A DNA stretch of 64,000 nucleotides from positions 35,249,336 to 35,313,335 of the forward strand of contig OZ038433.1 in NCBI GenBank assembly GCA_964036275.1, in the 5' to 3' direction. The notes beneath the pieces were generated by a model, which saw only the letters and a program-made list of their open reading frames with translations, was not told the origin of the DNA and did not search any database. Origin of the DNA: Litoditis marina. Its lineage: Eukaryota > Nematoda > Chromadorea > Rhabditida > Rhabditidae. Shown here in pieces: positions 37,401 to 47,999 of this stretch (within the stretch, counting starts at the first letter, position 1; each line of letters starts with the position of its first letter). The position numbers were made by a program, and so were the translations under genes.

Positions 37401-37757
37401 TTTTGTTATTATATAATCAGAGAATTAGGATAACTGCGTTTTCAGACCATTATATATTGGTTGAAAATTGAAATACTAATGAGAATAATAATGATTATAT
37501 GAAAGCCGAAATTGAATCTATCAGGTGAGGGCTGGATAGAACCAGATATGGTAGAATAAAAACATCTACTTCGCGAAAGTTTTCGAAAAAAATATGACAG
37601 GGCAAGACTCAGTTTGTTTAACAACTGTTTTAGACGTTGTGTGCTCAATGAACAGAAAGTTTTAAATGCAATGGTTTCAGTTCCATACAAACTACATTTT
37701 GCTCGAAAGGATACGTTCTATCTTTCAATCCTGACTCCCGAGGGAAAGTCCAGATAG
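34454..37757 (+). CDS. Gene I: probable type I membrane protein with tyrosine/acid-rich ectodomain (leader frameshifted)
   Basis: Tentative exons: 34454-34596, 35419-35479, 35809-35818 (micro-exon, speculative), 36046-36110, 36288-36347, 37681-37757. From 34456 the frame gives a hydrophobic leader (VFVVLFIVLTTLGGCQG) then Gly/Pro/Tyr-rich YGRPPSYGLRPAPPYERG; exon 2 encodes YYDLDYYDDYYYYSESSEEK. The fourth piece holds a transmembrane helix (GTWWLLVAVITYCYC). The ATG at 34454, four bases after a TTTAG acceptor, is out of frame with the leader by one base: the T5 run after it would need one more T. Either this is a frameshifted allele, a base-call error, or a different protein is made from the ATG frame, which is also hydrophobic. 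Introns hold a retrotransposon end and a MITE. Phases join from exon 2 onward only if the micro-exon is real. Confidence 0.4.
34862..35279 (+). mobile_element. 5'-truncated RTE-type non-LTR retrotransposon (3' end)
   Basis: The frame from 34864 reads ILPRFLYGCESWAHFKAEIE, then LRIVQRKMERGMLN and LKDVIIEAAKLKLN, matching the C-terminal region of reverse transcriptases of RTE-type elements (LYGSETW ... RLRxxQRAMERxML ... KDVIEEA). The element ends in (ACTTGAA)n, about three copies, after AATAAA; short tandem 3' tails are usual for this clade. The frame breaks after LNLPGG, so the copy is dead. It lies in intron 1 of gene I. Confidence 0.75.
36758..36936. mobile_element. Small inverted-repeat (MITE-like) element
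   Basis: Outer sequences GGACGCGAGCGAAACGAGG and, inverted, CCCCGTTTCACTCGCGTCC bracket a further inverted match AAATTCTATTGTAATCT / AGATTACAATAGAATTT. Arms are about 55 bp with a few mismatches. It lies in the last intron proposed for gene I. No coding capacity. Confidence 0.75.
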
Positions 37758-37893
37758 TTTTTATCAAAGAGACCCATCTGCAGAAATTCACTGAGCATTT
37801 AAATATGGGTCAGTGTGTTATTGATTATTATTATAATTTTGATTCACAATAAAAATAGAGCAATTATAGTACCTAACACAATCGATTCCAGAA

Positions 37894-39235
37894 ATGTTCA
37901 AGAGCGCCGCCGATTACAAGCCCTGTGTACCGTCTCCACCTGAATCTCCCGTGCCGGACCAGCCACCAAATTATGAAGAGATTTCTGTGAGTGAATTTGT
38001 TCTCATTTGAGAACATGTATTTAAAATAACCATAGCCTAGGGCTGTCAATCGGCAAAATGATTCGTTAAAATATGCATTAAAGAATGTTAAAAAACAATT
38101 AAAGAATGTGGGAGCAAACAGCAATTACCATTAAATTTGAGGCAGAACCAGAACAAAATGGAAGTGTTTCACAGGAAATTATGCTCAAATTAGAAAAAAG
38201 ATATATTTCTAGGCTTGATAACAGTAGAAGTTGAAATATAAAAGAGAAGAAGATATAAATAGAAAAGGACAACTATTTGCACTGTGTAGACCGCTAGATT
38301 GATTATTGCGAACTTAAATTTCCTCTACATTCTTGGAGACTTCCAATCTATTATTCAATTTCTAAAGTTCAAAGGAGAAAGGGAATAAGAGTCCAAACAA
38401 ACAAATTTAGAATGAACATTGAGACAGAATGAGTGCAGAAATAGAGCGAGCGAATGCGCAGACCATTATCGACTTAAATGTGCGCTTGAGCAAGAGTTCA
38501 CATTGGGGTATCTAATACCGATTCAGTAAGCATACGCGGGTCAATTGCATACTATTTTGATAAAAATGACTAATCAACGTTATAGAAGCTTCCAAGAAGC
38601 TAAAATACCGGCTGTGGGGTTTGCTCAGTAGAAATCGCGTGGATATTGTACATCTAGATCGGATCCGCGGTGTTTGTAGATTGATATTGTCTTATTTGTA
38701 GTATGGTTTCGTCTTCTTTTAGTCATAATTCGTAAACTGTGCTATTGGTGCACACTACTACCCAGACATTGTCAACCTATATTTTTTCAACCTCTGACAT
38801 CTCGTGAAATACCACACTTTAGATCAACTCAGTATAAAGGTTTCTTACAAATGTGACCAATTCCGCTTCTCTCGTGTATGAAAATTAGTAGTTCATGAGA
38901 AGTTCTGTCACTGTGCATGAGCTAAGAGTATTGTCTAAGGAAATTAGAATTTCACGAAGACAGCGGCTAAGTATCGTTGTAATATACGTTAACAACGTAG
39001 CTAAAATCAATTTGAACAATATTGATTCTTTCCGCCCTCTTAATTTTTATATCCTCGCGCATTTCAGAAATCGACGACAGCGAGAAAAACTTTGGATGGT
39101 TTGAAAACGGCAAAACACAAGCTATTTTCGGCCATATCGCTCAAGAAAAAGAAGAATCCGGATCATGAAACGACAGATCAGCACTCTTCCACCCCTGACG
39201 TCGTTTCTCAGTATTCGGTCCACTCGGATGAATGA
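37894..39235 (+). CDS. Small PPxY-motif protein, 86 residues
   Basis: Two exons, 37894-37986 and 39068-39235, joined in phase 0 by GTGAGT and TTTCAG signals across a 1.1-kb intron. The start lies two bases after a TTCCAG acceptor. Residues 10-30 are proline-rich and contain PPNYEEI, a PPxY ligand for WW domains such as those of Nedd4-type ubiquitin ligases. The second half is basic (LKKKKNP) and ends in a Ser/Thr-rich acidic tail. No signal peptide or membrane helix, so cytosolic if it stands alone. It could instead be the cytoplasmic tail of gene I, but the acceptor phase does not match the only nearby upstream exon. Confidence 0.6.
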
Positions 39236-40019
39236 AGTTCCAATTTCGTTATGATTTTAGTAGGTGTTGTATCTCTATCACCGCGTGGTAAACCGAACCG
39301 GATGTCAATTTCCTAAATACACATTACAAAGTTAGCCAAAGATTTATCTTAGTTTGATCTCGATACACGTGATAAATTACGAATACCGACCAAATACCGT
39401 GGAATGAAACTACAAACACAGTGGGATTAAGTGACGTACACCGTATGGACTGAATTTTTGAGAGAAACCGTGAACTTTTCAAAATACCCACTGAACGGTC
39501 TACAACTGTGAACGTTTCCCATATTCTTCCCTTTCTCCAATACTGTACTCTGTTTCGGCGTACACATAAAAAAGTAGCCTGTTCGACATACACATTCGAA
39601 AGTATGACTTACCAAGAGGCAACGGGATAAAACTACAAACATCGCGAAAACGAATAACATATGTGTCATTTTCTAAGCTCATAGTTTGATCAGGGTCCTA
39701 CGTTCAACGACAATTTTGAACCCCTTTCAACTTACAGAGCAAAATATTGATATTTTGGCCGGAAATATTGATATTTCGAAAGAAGCACGCGTTTCTCAGA
39801 TTATCAATAGCTAAGATAATCTGATACTAGTTTTGTAAGACCGACGGAAATCTCACTTTCTTGGCAAATCAATTGAGCAGAAATTTTTGAAACAAACCAT
39901 TCAATTCATATCTTCCCATCAGCCGCGTCACCGCTTCATCTCTCTCAATCTAACCTCACTTCCAATGATTTTCGATTTTTCTTTTGTTTAGAGCGGTTTT
40001 GTTTCCCATTGTTGTGAAA

Positions 40020-40121
40020 TATTGTTGTTAAAGTCAAACTCGAAACTCGCCTCAACTCGAAAAAACGCGAAAACTCGAAATTTCCCAAAACTCGAAATTT
40101 TGAACTGGATTAACAACACTA
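40020..40121. mobile_element. hAT-type MITE, copy 3 (102 bp)
   Basis: Termini TATTGTTGTTAA and TTAACAACACTA are inverted relatives of the TAGGGTTGTTAA ends of copy 1. Flanks TTGTGAAA (40012-40019) and ATGTGAAA (40122-40129) match at seven of eight bases, an eroded 8-bp target duplication. The interior repeats ACTCGAAA. Confidence 0.65.
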
Positions 40122-40546
40122 ATGTGAAAACAGTTCTCAAATGTGATTTTCTTATTCCAGTTGGCTCATGATGGGGCTTTGACTTATTGAAATAAGGATA
40201 CCCTACAAGATCAAAATTTATCACGTACGTTTCGTGATAATTTAGTGTTTGTTAGGCAAAATCATTTTAGTAAATACAAGGAGATACTGATTCCTCACGA
40301 GAAAGATCACTTCTCATGAGTTTGGATTGCTACTCCTATGTGAACGGGTCAATTTGTACTCACTCGAGCTTCGATTGCACAACTACTTGTTTCAAATGTT
40401 CCAGGTTACTTTTGCAACAGCAGAACGAGATCGTTCAAGATTGAGAAGAATTATAATAGAACGTGGTTTTCCCGTTTTCTTGAAAGAAGAATCAATTCAT
40501 GAATGAACGATTTATATCTCTGAACTAATCATATAGGTATACGCTA

Positions 40547-40765
40547 TTATAACACGTCCACATCTATCTCTTCGGTGGATGAATCGGCGTCATCTCTACT
40601 GTTCTTTGTGATGAGGATCGAGTTCGGGTGAAGCGAGTAGGACTCGACTGAAGTTCGAAGTCGAAATTTCCTTCGATGTGCATCATTCTGTGTTTGGAAC
40701 ACCTCTCGACAAAGCAAACAATGCGAGAATATCGATCCCGTTTGGTGTTTTTATACTAAACGTCC
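40547..40765 (-). other. Candidate minus-strand 3' exon (two overlapping open frames)
   Basis: About 48% GC within AT-rich DNA. Two minus-strand frames stay open for 60-70 codons. One ends DDADSSTEEIDVDVL at a stop 40547-40549; the other ends EMTPIHPPKR at 40564-40566. Both look like polar C-terminal tails, so only one can be real at most. I found no upstream exons and no family signature. Confidence 0.2.
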
Positions 40766-41763
40766 GGCCGCCTTTCCAATGATCAGCATATAATAAGGAG
40801 GACAGGAAAAGTCTGACTGCTTCAGAGATGTTGAAGATGACTCAATCTTCCATATGTCTCGGTTAAATTAAGCTGTCAGAGATGGAGATGACTTTTAGCA
40901 CAGAAAACTAATTATGGTGAACGTTAACAGCTCAGACCGAGATGTACTTTTGAAAATTGATTATCATTTGATAAACACGATGGCGAGAGCTTATCAGGAA
41001 GCTTTTAGAGACTCAATCCGGTACAAACGCAAGATTTGTATCACACCCGGAGATTCGATTCAACTATCAAAGGTTATGTTATGTACTAACTAGGTTCGTT
41101 CAGGATGACGAATCTTCTTTTCTGTGTTCTGTGACTCATGATGCTCGCTCAAAGACATACCGTCTAAACAGTGGTGTGCATGCGTATACCAAGGCTAAAT
41201 CTTGTGAATACTCAGTTTTTTGGCTAAGCTAAAATAAAAAATTCAAACTCAGAGCTTCACATCATGCAACCAGTTTACTCTCGTTTTGTGTTGCATTGGT
41301 TGTATTCAGATTACGTGGCAGCGCGGATAATGGTACTCGCTTTCCATACGTGTTACGCGATCCGGTTGGTCAGCATAACGGATAATACGAGATTTGGTTG
41401 CGAATGAATTAAACAGTCCATATAAAAAGAACGGTTACCAGTTTCTGAAACGTTTCTCGCGATGATCCTCTTGCTAGAAGGTATACTTCCATTTTGCTTA
41501 TAATTTTTGCTCATTTTGCTTTTTTTTCACCGGTTCCTTTTTTACTCTGAACAATTTGAAAAAATGCATTGCAACGTAATCGGGATCGATTCCAGTGGCG
41601 ATCCGAAGAAAATCACAGTTTTCTTATAAAAATCATACATCAAACCACATCTGTGAATCAGCTATCGTATATAATATGCTGTTTTACTAAATTAAAGGCA
41701 TCCCACACAACGCAGAGGGAAACATTCAGTTTGTAGAAAAGTACCTCGCCCTCCGCACCATTA

Positions 41764-44581
41764 ATGAAATTTTTAGTGCTTTTGATCATATCCGTCTGTG
41801 GAGCGCAGTGGGGACTGGGTGGATACGGTACGTTTTTCATATATTTTGTCCTCGCACTAACAACCGTTGAAGTGCGATTGCGATATTTTCATGTACTTTT
41901 TTTTACATTGTAGTGTTACTGAAGAGTGTTCAATTTCCGGTATTTCGTTCTCCACCCCTATTACTACTAACAAGCCAAAGATACTCTGAAGCTCCGTTCA
42001 ATGACTAGGAAACATGCATCAGATTAAATAACATCGAGAAGTTCTTGATTGATTAAAGATAGTTTACAGTAACCTTAATTCCCCAACAAAATCGAAGGAA
42101 GGAACTTGGTTTGTTGCGTCTCTTTCAATTTCCGTTTCGTTTATAATGTTAGATTTACGATTTTTTTTTTCACTGTAAGGTACAGTTTGCTCTATAACCA
42201 CTACAAATTAACTGATTCAAAACTGAGGTGGACTGTGAAAAAATCTAAAAGCTAGAATTTTTCTAAATTTGATGAGCTACGAGCGCGAGTACAATGTTTT
42301 TGTGACCAATCGGAAATTATTTCCAATGTCCCACTGTCAATGAACCTTGGCATCTTGGTATGTTGTTGATTTAATTGTTCAAACCGAACTGAACGGAAAA
42401 TCTTGCCACCTAATGTTTGGTATGAACCATGAAACCAACACTGTCCATTTATCCTTTGTTATTAGTGGAGCACAAGTGTTTACAGGCTGTCCACTCCAAA
42501 CTGGCTATTTGAATGGTATCGGAGCAGGTTGGAGATTGTTTTCCAAAAAAAATGTCTACAATGATTTCTTAATTTCAGGTCACAACACGTATTATTGAAA
42601 ACTTTGTGTGTTGTGTCCCTACTGTGTTCACGTTCGGAAAACTGCTACAGTTATAAGTCTTCTGAATTGTTTCTCTCAAACTCGCTTTCTAATTGTTTTT
42701 GTCCACTTTTAAAGCGTGGGGTTTGTGTAGTATCGAGGTCATCGTTCAACACTTGTCTGCAGATGAAACATCTTCACAGCTGAAGTGTGAATGAAAAGGT
42801 TGTGATGCACAACTCTCTTGCCATGCGCTTACCGAATACTTTACAGCTTGTCGTTGACGTGTGCTTCTTTGAAGTCCTAGACAGAATGAAAATCTCAGTT
42901 TGGGTCATGAAAGGAGTGAATACTGATTATATAATAAATTTAGTGTAGTCAACTATCGACTTCAGGCTATCCAGGATATGGCTACGGGATGGGGATGAAC
43001 ACTATGATGGGCGCCAACCCGTTACTTGGAGGGTGAGGAAATCTGGAACAAATCAAATAAACATTTTGAAACAGACAAAACACAAAAATGGAAACAATTT
43101 AAGAGAGAACTGGAGTGCTACACTCATTTCCTATGCAAAGGTCATCTTTAACGTATTGTTCAAAATGAATTTGTTGCTCGTTATTGTTAGACGCACGTTA
43201 CATTTGTGAACTATAAACAAACTAAATATTTTGATTTACAGAAAGCTTTGAGATTGTGTCCTATTGGCCCATTTTGATTCATGAACAACTCGAAAATCTC
43301 TTCTCCTCCCGATTAATTTTTACGTAAAGTTGTTTTTCAGAATAATGAATCCCATGATGATGAATGGAATGTGTATGGATTTGGACACTCAGTGTCCGAT
43401 CTGGGCCAGTACTGGTTGGTTACCAATCTCTGTGAGCAGATAGAGTTTGTAGCAGATAGAGACAGTCTTTGATAGAGTTGAATGATGAAATGTAAAGATG
43501 TTACAAATTGTTATAGGGCAATGTGCCGTGAACCCGCTATACATGCAGAGAATGTGTTCTCGTTCATGCGGTACATGTGCAATGGGAATGGGACTGGGGA
43601 CGGGAATGGGTCTCGGAATGGGTTATGGTGGGTTACTTCTGTTATCATCTTCAAGCTTGGTAGGTCACGTTGAAGGCCGTTTCTGGTTCGTTTACAATGT
43701 TTGAACTCAGTGTTAAAATTGACGGTATTCAGATTACACAACTAGGTAATATGAGCATATTTGAATACTCTATCCACGATGCATGCATGCAAAAAACACA
43801 ATTAGGGGCCAACTCTATTTGATAGGAGGATATGGGGGAATGTTGGGTGGACTGAATCCTTTGACCTACGGAGGAACCCTTGGAAGAAGCATATATGAAA
43901 CAGGTGGGCTCCGGAGTACGTGCGCTGGAATATCCGGGCATTGTAATCATATATTATGCGTCTCCGCATTTGCTATCTATTTTCGCGTGAGCAATAAAAT
44001 AGAGTTTGTTTTATTTGTACTGATACTCAAAGGCATCGTGCCAAGATTTTCGAATGACCATTTCTTAAAGCAAACATAAACATTCAAAATTCTTCTCACA
44101 TTTACGTGTTTTTATGAAACTAAACAGCCGCTAACAGATATTTGCAGTATTTATAACTTACTCCAAAGTGGTAAAAAAATAGGCTGAAATTTTCATTGGC
44201 ACGCTGCCAAAGTCTCAATGGGAATGACCGAAACGATAGCCTGATATGTTTGATGATGCGCAGTTTGACATCTGACAGCTGAATTATTCCTAATAACTTA
44301 CCTGACAAGTGAACTGTAGTACTCGCACTGTCTACTCAAATCTTATTCAATTTGTCCACAATGTTCTAGTTGAAAAGTGTGGATTAGTTTCCAAGCATTT
44401 GATTACAGACTACAGAAAGAAATGACTCTCTCTCACAGAAATCAGCTTTAAATCCACTCATCTTCCAGGTATATTTCCAGGTATTCTTCGCGCTCCTACG
44501 AAATCAAACATCCATCCCAAAGATGACAAGAAACTTGGCGGAATTCCTCTTTCTAACAGACAACTGCCTGTTAGGAATTAA
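41764..44581 (+). CDS. Gene J: secreted Gly/Tyr/Met-rich protein with one ShKT domain
   Basis: Six exons joined in consistent phase: 41764-41827, 42966-43032, 43341-43414, 43517-43627, 43826-43903, 44469-44581; 168 residues. The N-terminus is a signal peptide (MKFLVLLIISVCGAQWG). A glycine-, tyrosine- and methionine-rich stretch follows (GYPGYGYGMGMNTMMGANP). The ShKT domain is split across exons 3 and 4 with exact spacing C-x6-C-x8-C-x10-C-x3-C-x2-C. A second low-complexity stretch (MGMGLGTGMGLGMGYGG) and a basic tail ending PVRN complete it. Gly/Tyr-rich flanks suggest an extracellular-matrix or cuticle role, by inference. All internal phases fit GT donors and AG acceptors. Intron 1 is 1.1 kb. 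Confidence 0.82.
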
Positions 44582-44934
44582 AATGCATAATGCATTATTA
44601 ATCATTAATTTCTTTTATTGCCTCGATCTCTGTTTGATTTCATTATTTGTATAAAAATTTGTTCACATGTATTGAGTATTGTTGTAAACACACACGTTTT
44701 GTGTTTTGTGATACACGCCGGCAAAAATGAAGAAATGATTACTCAAAATCTGGAGTTTAATGAACACTACGCATGCAAACGTGAGTTGCCGGTTTTGTAT
44801 GTTCCTACATACGTTTCGAACTAGATCACACGTCATGTGAGATGTGATGGATACAATATACATTTTATTCACCGTTTTATTTGAAACCTGGTGTGATTTC
44901 GGATATTATGCCAAGCCTGCCTATAGTGAGTGCC

Positions 44935-45125
44935 AAATTTAAAAGTTTCCGTCTCTCACCGGAATCGAACCTGCGATCAAAAGTTTTGTAGAAGGACGCT
45001 AACCACTGCGCTATTGTAGCTCATAACGGGCAATCTTTGGAATCAAAGACATGTGTGCGAACACAGCGGAAAGTGAGATATACAGTACCCGCTCGCCTTT
45101 CCGTTGGCGACCACCATATCTTGTT
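44935..45125 (-). mobile_element. SINE-like element, copy 2 (tRNA-type A and B boxes)
   Basis: On the minus strand the first ~115 bp match copy 1 at 22404. They are followed by a tRNA-like region: A box TAGCGCAGTGGTTAGCG and B box GGTTCGATTCC about 35 bp apart. The anticodon arm does not pair, so it is not a working tRNA gene. The layout suggests a SINE with an internal Pol III promoter, although here the tRNA-like part lies at the 3' side of the shared segment. Confidence 0.5.
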
Positions 45126-45328
45126 ATCTTCACATAAACTTGTCGTCCACTGATCTAGAAGAAAGTGAATCATGTGTTGAACCAGTTGATCCGAGATGAT
45201 ATGTTCCAATGTTTGAAAAAACTCTGGAAGAAACCAAATAAGCCCAGAAGCGAAAATAACGACGAATGCACAAGTTGAAATTCTCACTCGAGCACCAACT
45301 GATAGCACTCTTATCAGTAAACATTCAC

Positions 45329-47999
45329 ATGGCTATCGCATACGTTTGGCTGGGTCCAGTTTTTATTTCGGCATACAGCCTTCTGGCTATTTTAATATGG
45401 TAAGTTCAATGATTTATATTTGTACCTCAATGATGTATGAAATAATGAAAAATACTCATGTCTCTTTTTCACACTCTACACTATAATATAAAATAGTTCT
45501 ACTAGAGAACTACATTACAAAAGAACAAAAAGTACACAAAAAGAAGACTCACTGGAAAAAATTTCTTTCAGTTTCGTTCTATCGGCCTATCATCATCATC
45601 TTCCACCCCGTTGGCCGTTTCTGAGGTAAATATTTCTCAGAAAATTATCTTTCAACATCCAACAAAATACAATGGTTTCACCAATTCGTGTACACTACAA
45701 TAAAAGGTTCGCAGTTTCTACTGTTTTCTAGCGTTGCTGCCAACCGATTAGTTCTGAAGTATTCTATGAGAACGATATATGGCTGACTACGACATTGGCG
45801 AAATACCCCAAAATAAATCGGATCATTAAGTATGAAATTAAGCAGTGTCCTTCTCTAAAACATGTGATAAAAGCTGTATATTCCAGTACATCTTTTTTGA
45901 GTTCAATTAGATTGCTCAAAATACGAGGGCAGGTTGTACTCGTCTTTTCCATTGAGAATTCGGCAGCGTACCTTTGACTTTCAAGGATGTTTCCACTATG
46001 TTTTTTTAAACTGTAAAATTCTGTTTGTAAAAATTCTCTGAAAATCTTGGCGCGGTGCCAAGGAGTTTCAGTGCGAATGAACCAAACTATAATTGGTCAG
46101 TTTTAATAACAGGTTCCCATATTCAAATGGAAAACAATTTCTCAAACAACCGTATAAACGACCTTTTATAGTGAAATAGCTACTCGTTCACCAGAAAGCA
46201 ATGTCTACTGTATGATGACCAACCACATTGCAGCCATGGGTGAGCGTTTGTTGTTTATTATGTATAAATAAGTCTTCCTGGAAAATATAGTATACTACAT
46301 TCGTTCAATGATTGCTCATGGACAGTATTTGAGTTGTTCGAGGAATGATAAAAATCATTTTTACCGAGATTTTCAAAGGTACAACACAAGTTTTCTGTTC
46401 AATTCGAACAACTAAAGAAAAACACATGAGTATGTTATGTCGAGAACTCATATCGATTCCCTTGAGTACCATACAAATTGATAAACTAGTCGGAATGCTA
46501 CTTTCAGTTGCAATTTGGCTGTACCTCAAACATCGCGAGATTGTGTCCTACTTTCACATGGAGGGCGACTTCTCTCGGAAACGAGTATTTTCGTTCATCA
46601 CCATGGGGGTCGGAATGTTGGGAGCCCTTTCCCTCGAGATCAGTGCTAATTTCCCGGTGAGTGAAAGGAATATGAACAGATACCCATATTGGGCCACTTG
46701 AGAAGCGCCTGATTTCGAGTTGTACTGTGCAACATTCTTACGCCTCTCTTTCTCCATCTTTCTCTCTCTCTCTCTTTCAGGATTGTTACCATCCTGGTCA
46801 TCATTGCTCTTCTGTCACGTCGAATTCACCTCTCATAACGTTGCACGAACGGGTAGCAGAATGTGTCCACGATTTACTTTCATAAATTTTTCGTCAATTT
46901 CTTCTTCGAGCTTGTTCAGGTCAGAATTTCAGAAAAGTAAGGTGCCGATGATACAAACGGTGGCTAGTCTGGTGGTTCTGGTGTGCACGGTGGTCTACGT
47001 CTGGCTGCACACGGCCTTCTCCTACTTTATCGTCGATGACAATATTGCAAGAACGAAACTGTTCACGGCGAGAGCCACACTGGCAGCTACCCTCACGTCG
47101 TGTACTGCGAGCAGTGAGTCAGAGCTTCACCCTTTCGATTTTTTTTAAATAACAAACACATATTTAGATACCACTGCTCTAAAACAGACAACGTTGTTGT
47201 AAGATAACAACAAGATCTCGGAATAGTTTCACCGCAACGGTTTTCTCAGTTTTCTATTATTTTTCTATTCTCTATAACATGTCGAGAAAGTATTAATAGT
47301 TATGAGACAGCTCGTTTTCCACGAATAATCTGAAAATGTTCCAGTGCCAACTTTATTCTTTAGCTTTCAGTGTTGAAGGTGTTTGAGGTGAAGGGTCACA
47401 ACTTCGATAAAACTACACCGGCACCATACGTGAGTTAGCGAATTGGATGAGAAATCATTATAATTTTACTATTTACACTTTTACAACTACAATGTAAACT
47501 TTACAGGGAACACGAATGTTAGTCGTGGTCGTTTTTCACATAGCAACACTCCGCGATCAAACTACAAACACATCAATACAAAATTGACCATGATTTTCGA
47601 CTCTCTCTCTCTCTCTTGAACGATTCTCAAAGTTTCAGTGCAGCGCACTATTGATGAGAAAAGCCTACAAGAATCACAATAAACTGAATTTACGAGTCTA
47701 GAGACCTGATTTACAAGATGAAATATCTCTCATAAAATGAATTTGATGCGGATAACTGTTTGCAGGACGTCTCCAACCGTGGCGCGATATACGAGTGGGG
47801 TGTCTACTTTTCCGTCTGTCTTTTCCTGATGACAGATGCGTACGAGTTTCGCAATCTATCGTTCAAACCGCCGAAACTCGTGATTCCCGGCTCAAACACG
47901 TACGATGAGGTACGCAGACGAGCACCCGTGGAACGTACTCGACAAATGTCATTCACCGACTTTTCAAATGAAGCGATGAATGTGCCGCTGGTTCGATAA
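45329..47999 (+). CDS. Gene K: FRAG1/DRAM/Sfk1-family multi-pass membrane protein
   Basis: Seven exons in consistent phase: 45329-45399, 45572-45625, 46172-46239, 46508-46656, 46933-47113, 47371-47429, 47766-47999; 271 residues, near the usual size for the DRAM/TMEM150 group. Five to six hydrophobic segments are present. Family-like points are SEIATRSPES after the first loop (cf. SDTGTxxPES in DRAM), GALSLEISANFP (cf. GLSIVANFQ), VVYVWLHTAFSY (cf. LYxxxQTxLSY) and IYEWGVYFSVCLFLMTDAYEF near the C-terminus. DRAM proteins are lysosomal or plasma-membrane proteins linked to autophagy; the role here is inferred from the family only. The tail is long and polar. Exon 5 could start earlier in a longer open frame, but the TTTCAG at 46930-46932 gives phase 0 and the best match. 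The start follows a TTATCAG acceptor by 11 bases. Confidence 0.8.

Larger units (their letters stand above)
39236..41763. other. Intergenic between the PPxY gene and gene J
   Basis: Contains a 72-bp imperfect fold-back at 39349-39420 (TAGTTTGATC ... GAAACTACAAACA), a hAT-type MITE (40020-40121) and a GC-richer minus-strand block (40547-40765) that may be coding. Otherwise nothing was recognised. Confidence 0.45.

Noticed and set aside
44950..45022. tRNA gene on the minus strand
   Set aside because: A and B boxes are present, but the anticodon stem does not pair and no proper acceptor stem forms; a SINE-like origin fits better.
45021..45308. 95-codon minus-strand open frame
   Set aside because: Half of it lies in the SINE-like repeat and the rest is the promoter region of gene K.
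45731..45777. Possible extra exon of gene K after TTTTCTAG at 45731
   Set aside because: It runs into a stop within 18 codons, while exon 46172-46239 continues the DRAM-like sequence in the correct phase.
46720..47148. 142-codon open frame starting upstream of gene K exon 5
   Set aside because: Only the part after the TTTCAG at 46930-46932 resembles the DRAM family and fits phase 0; the upstream part is intron.
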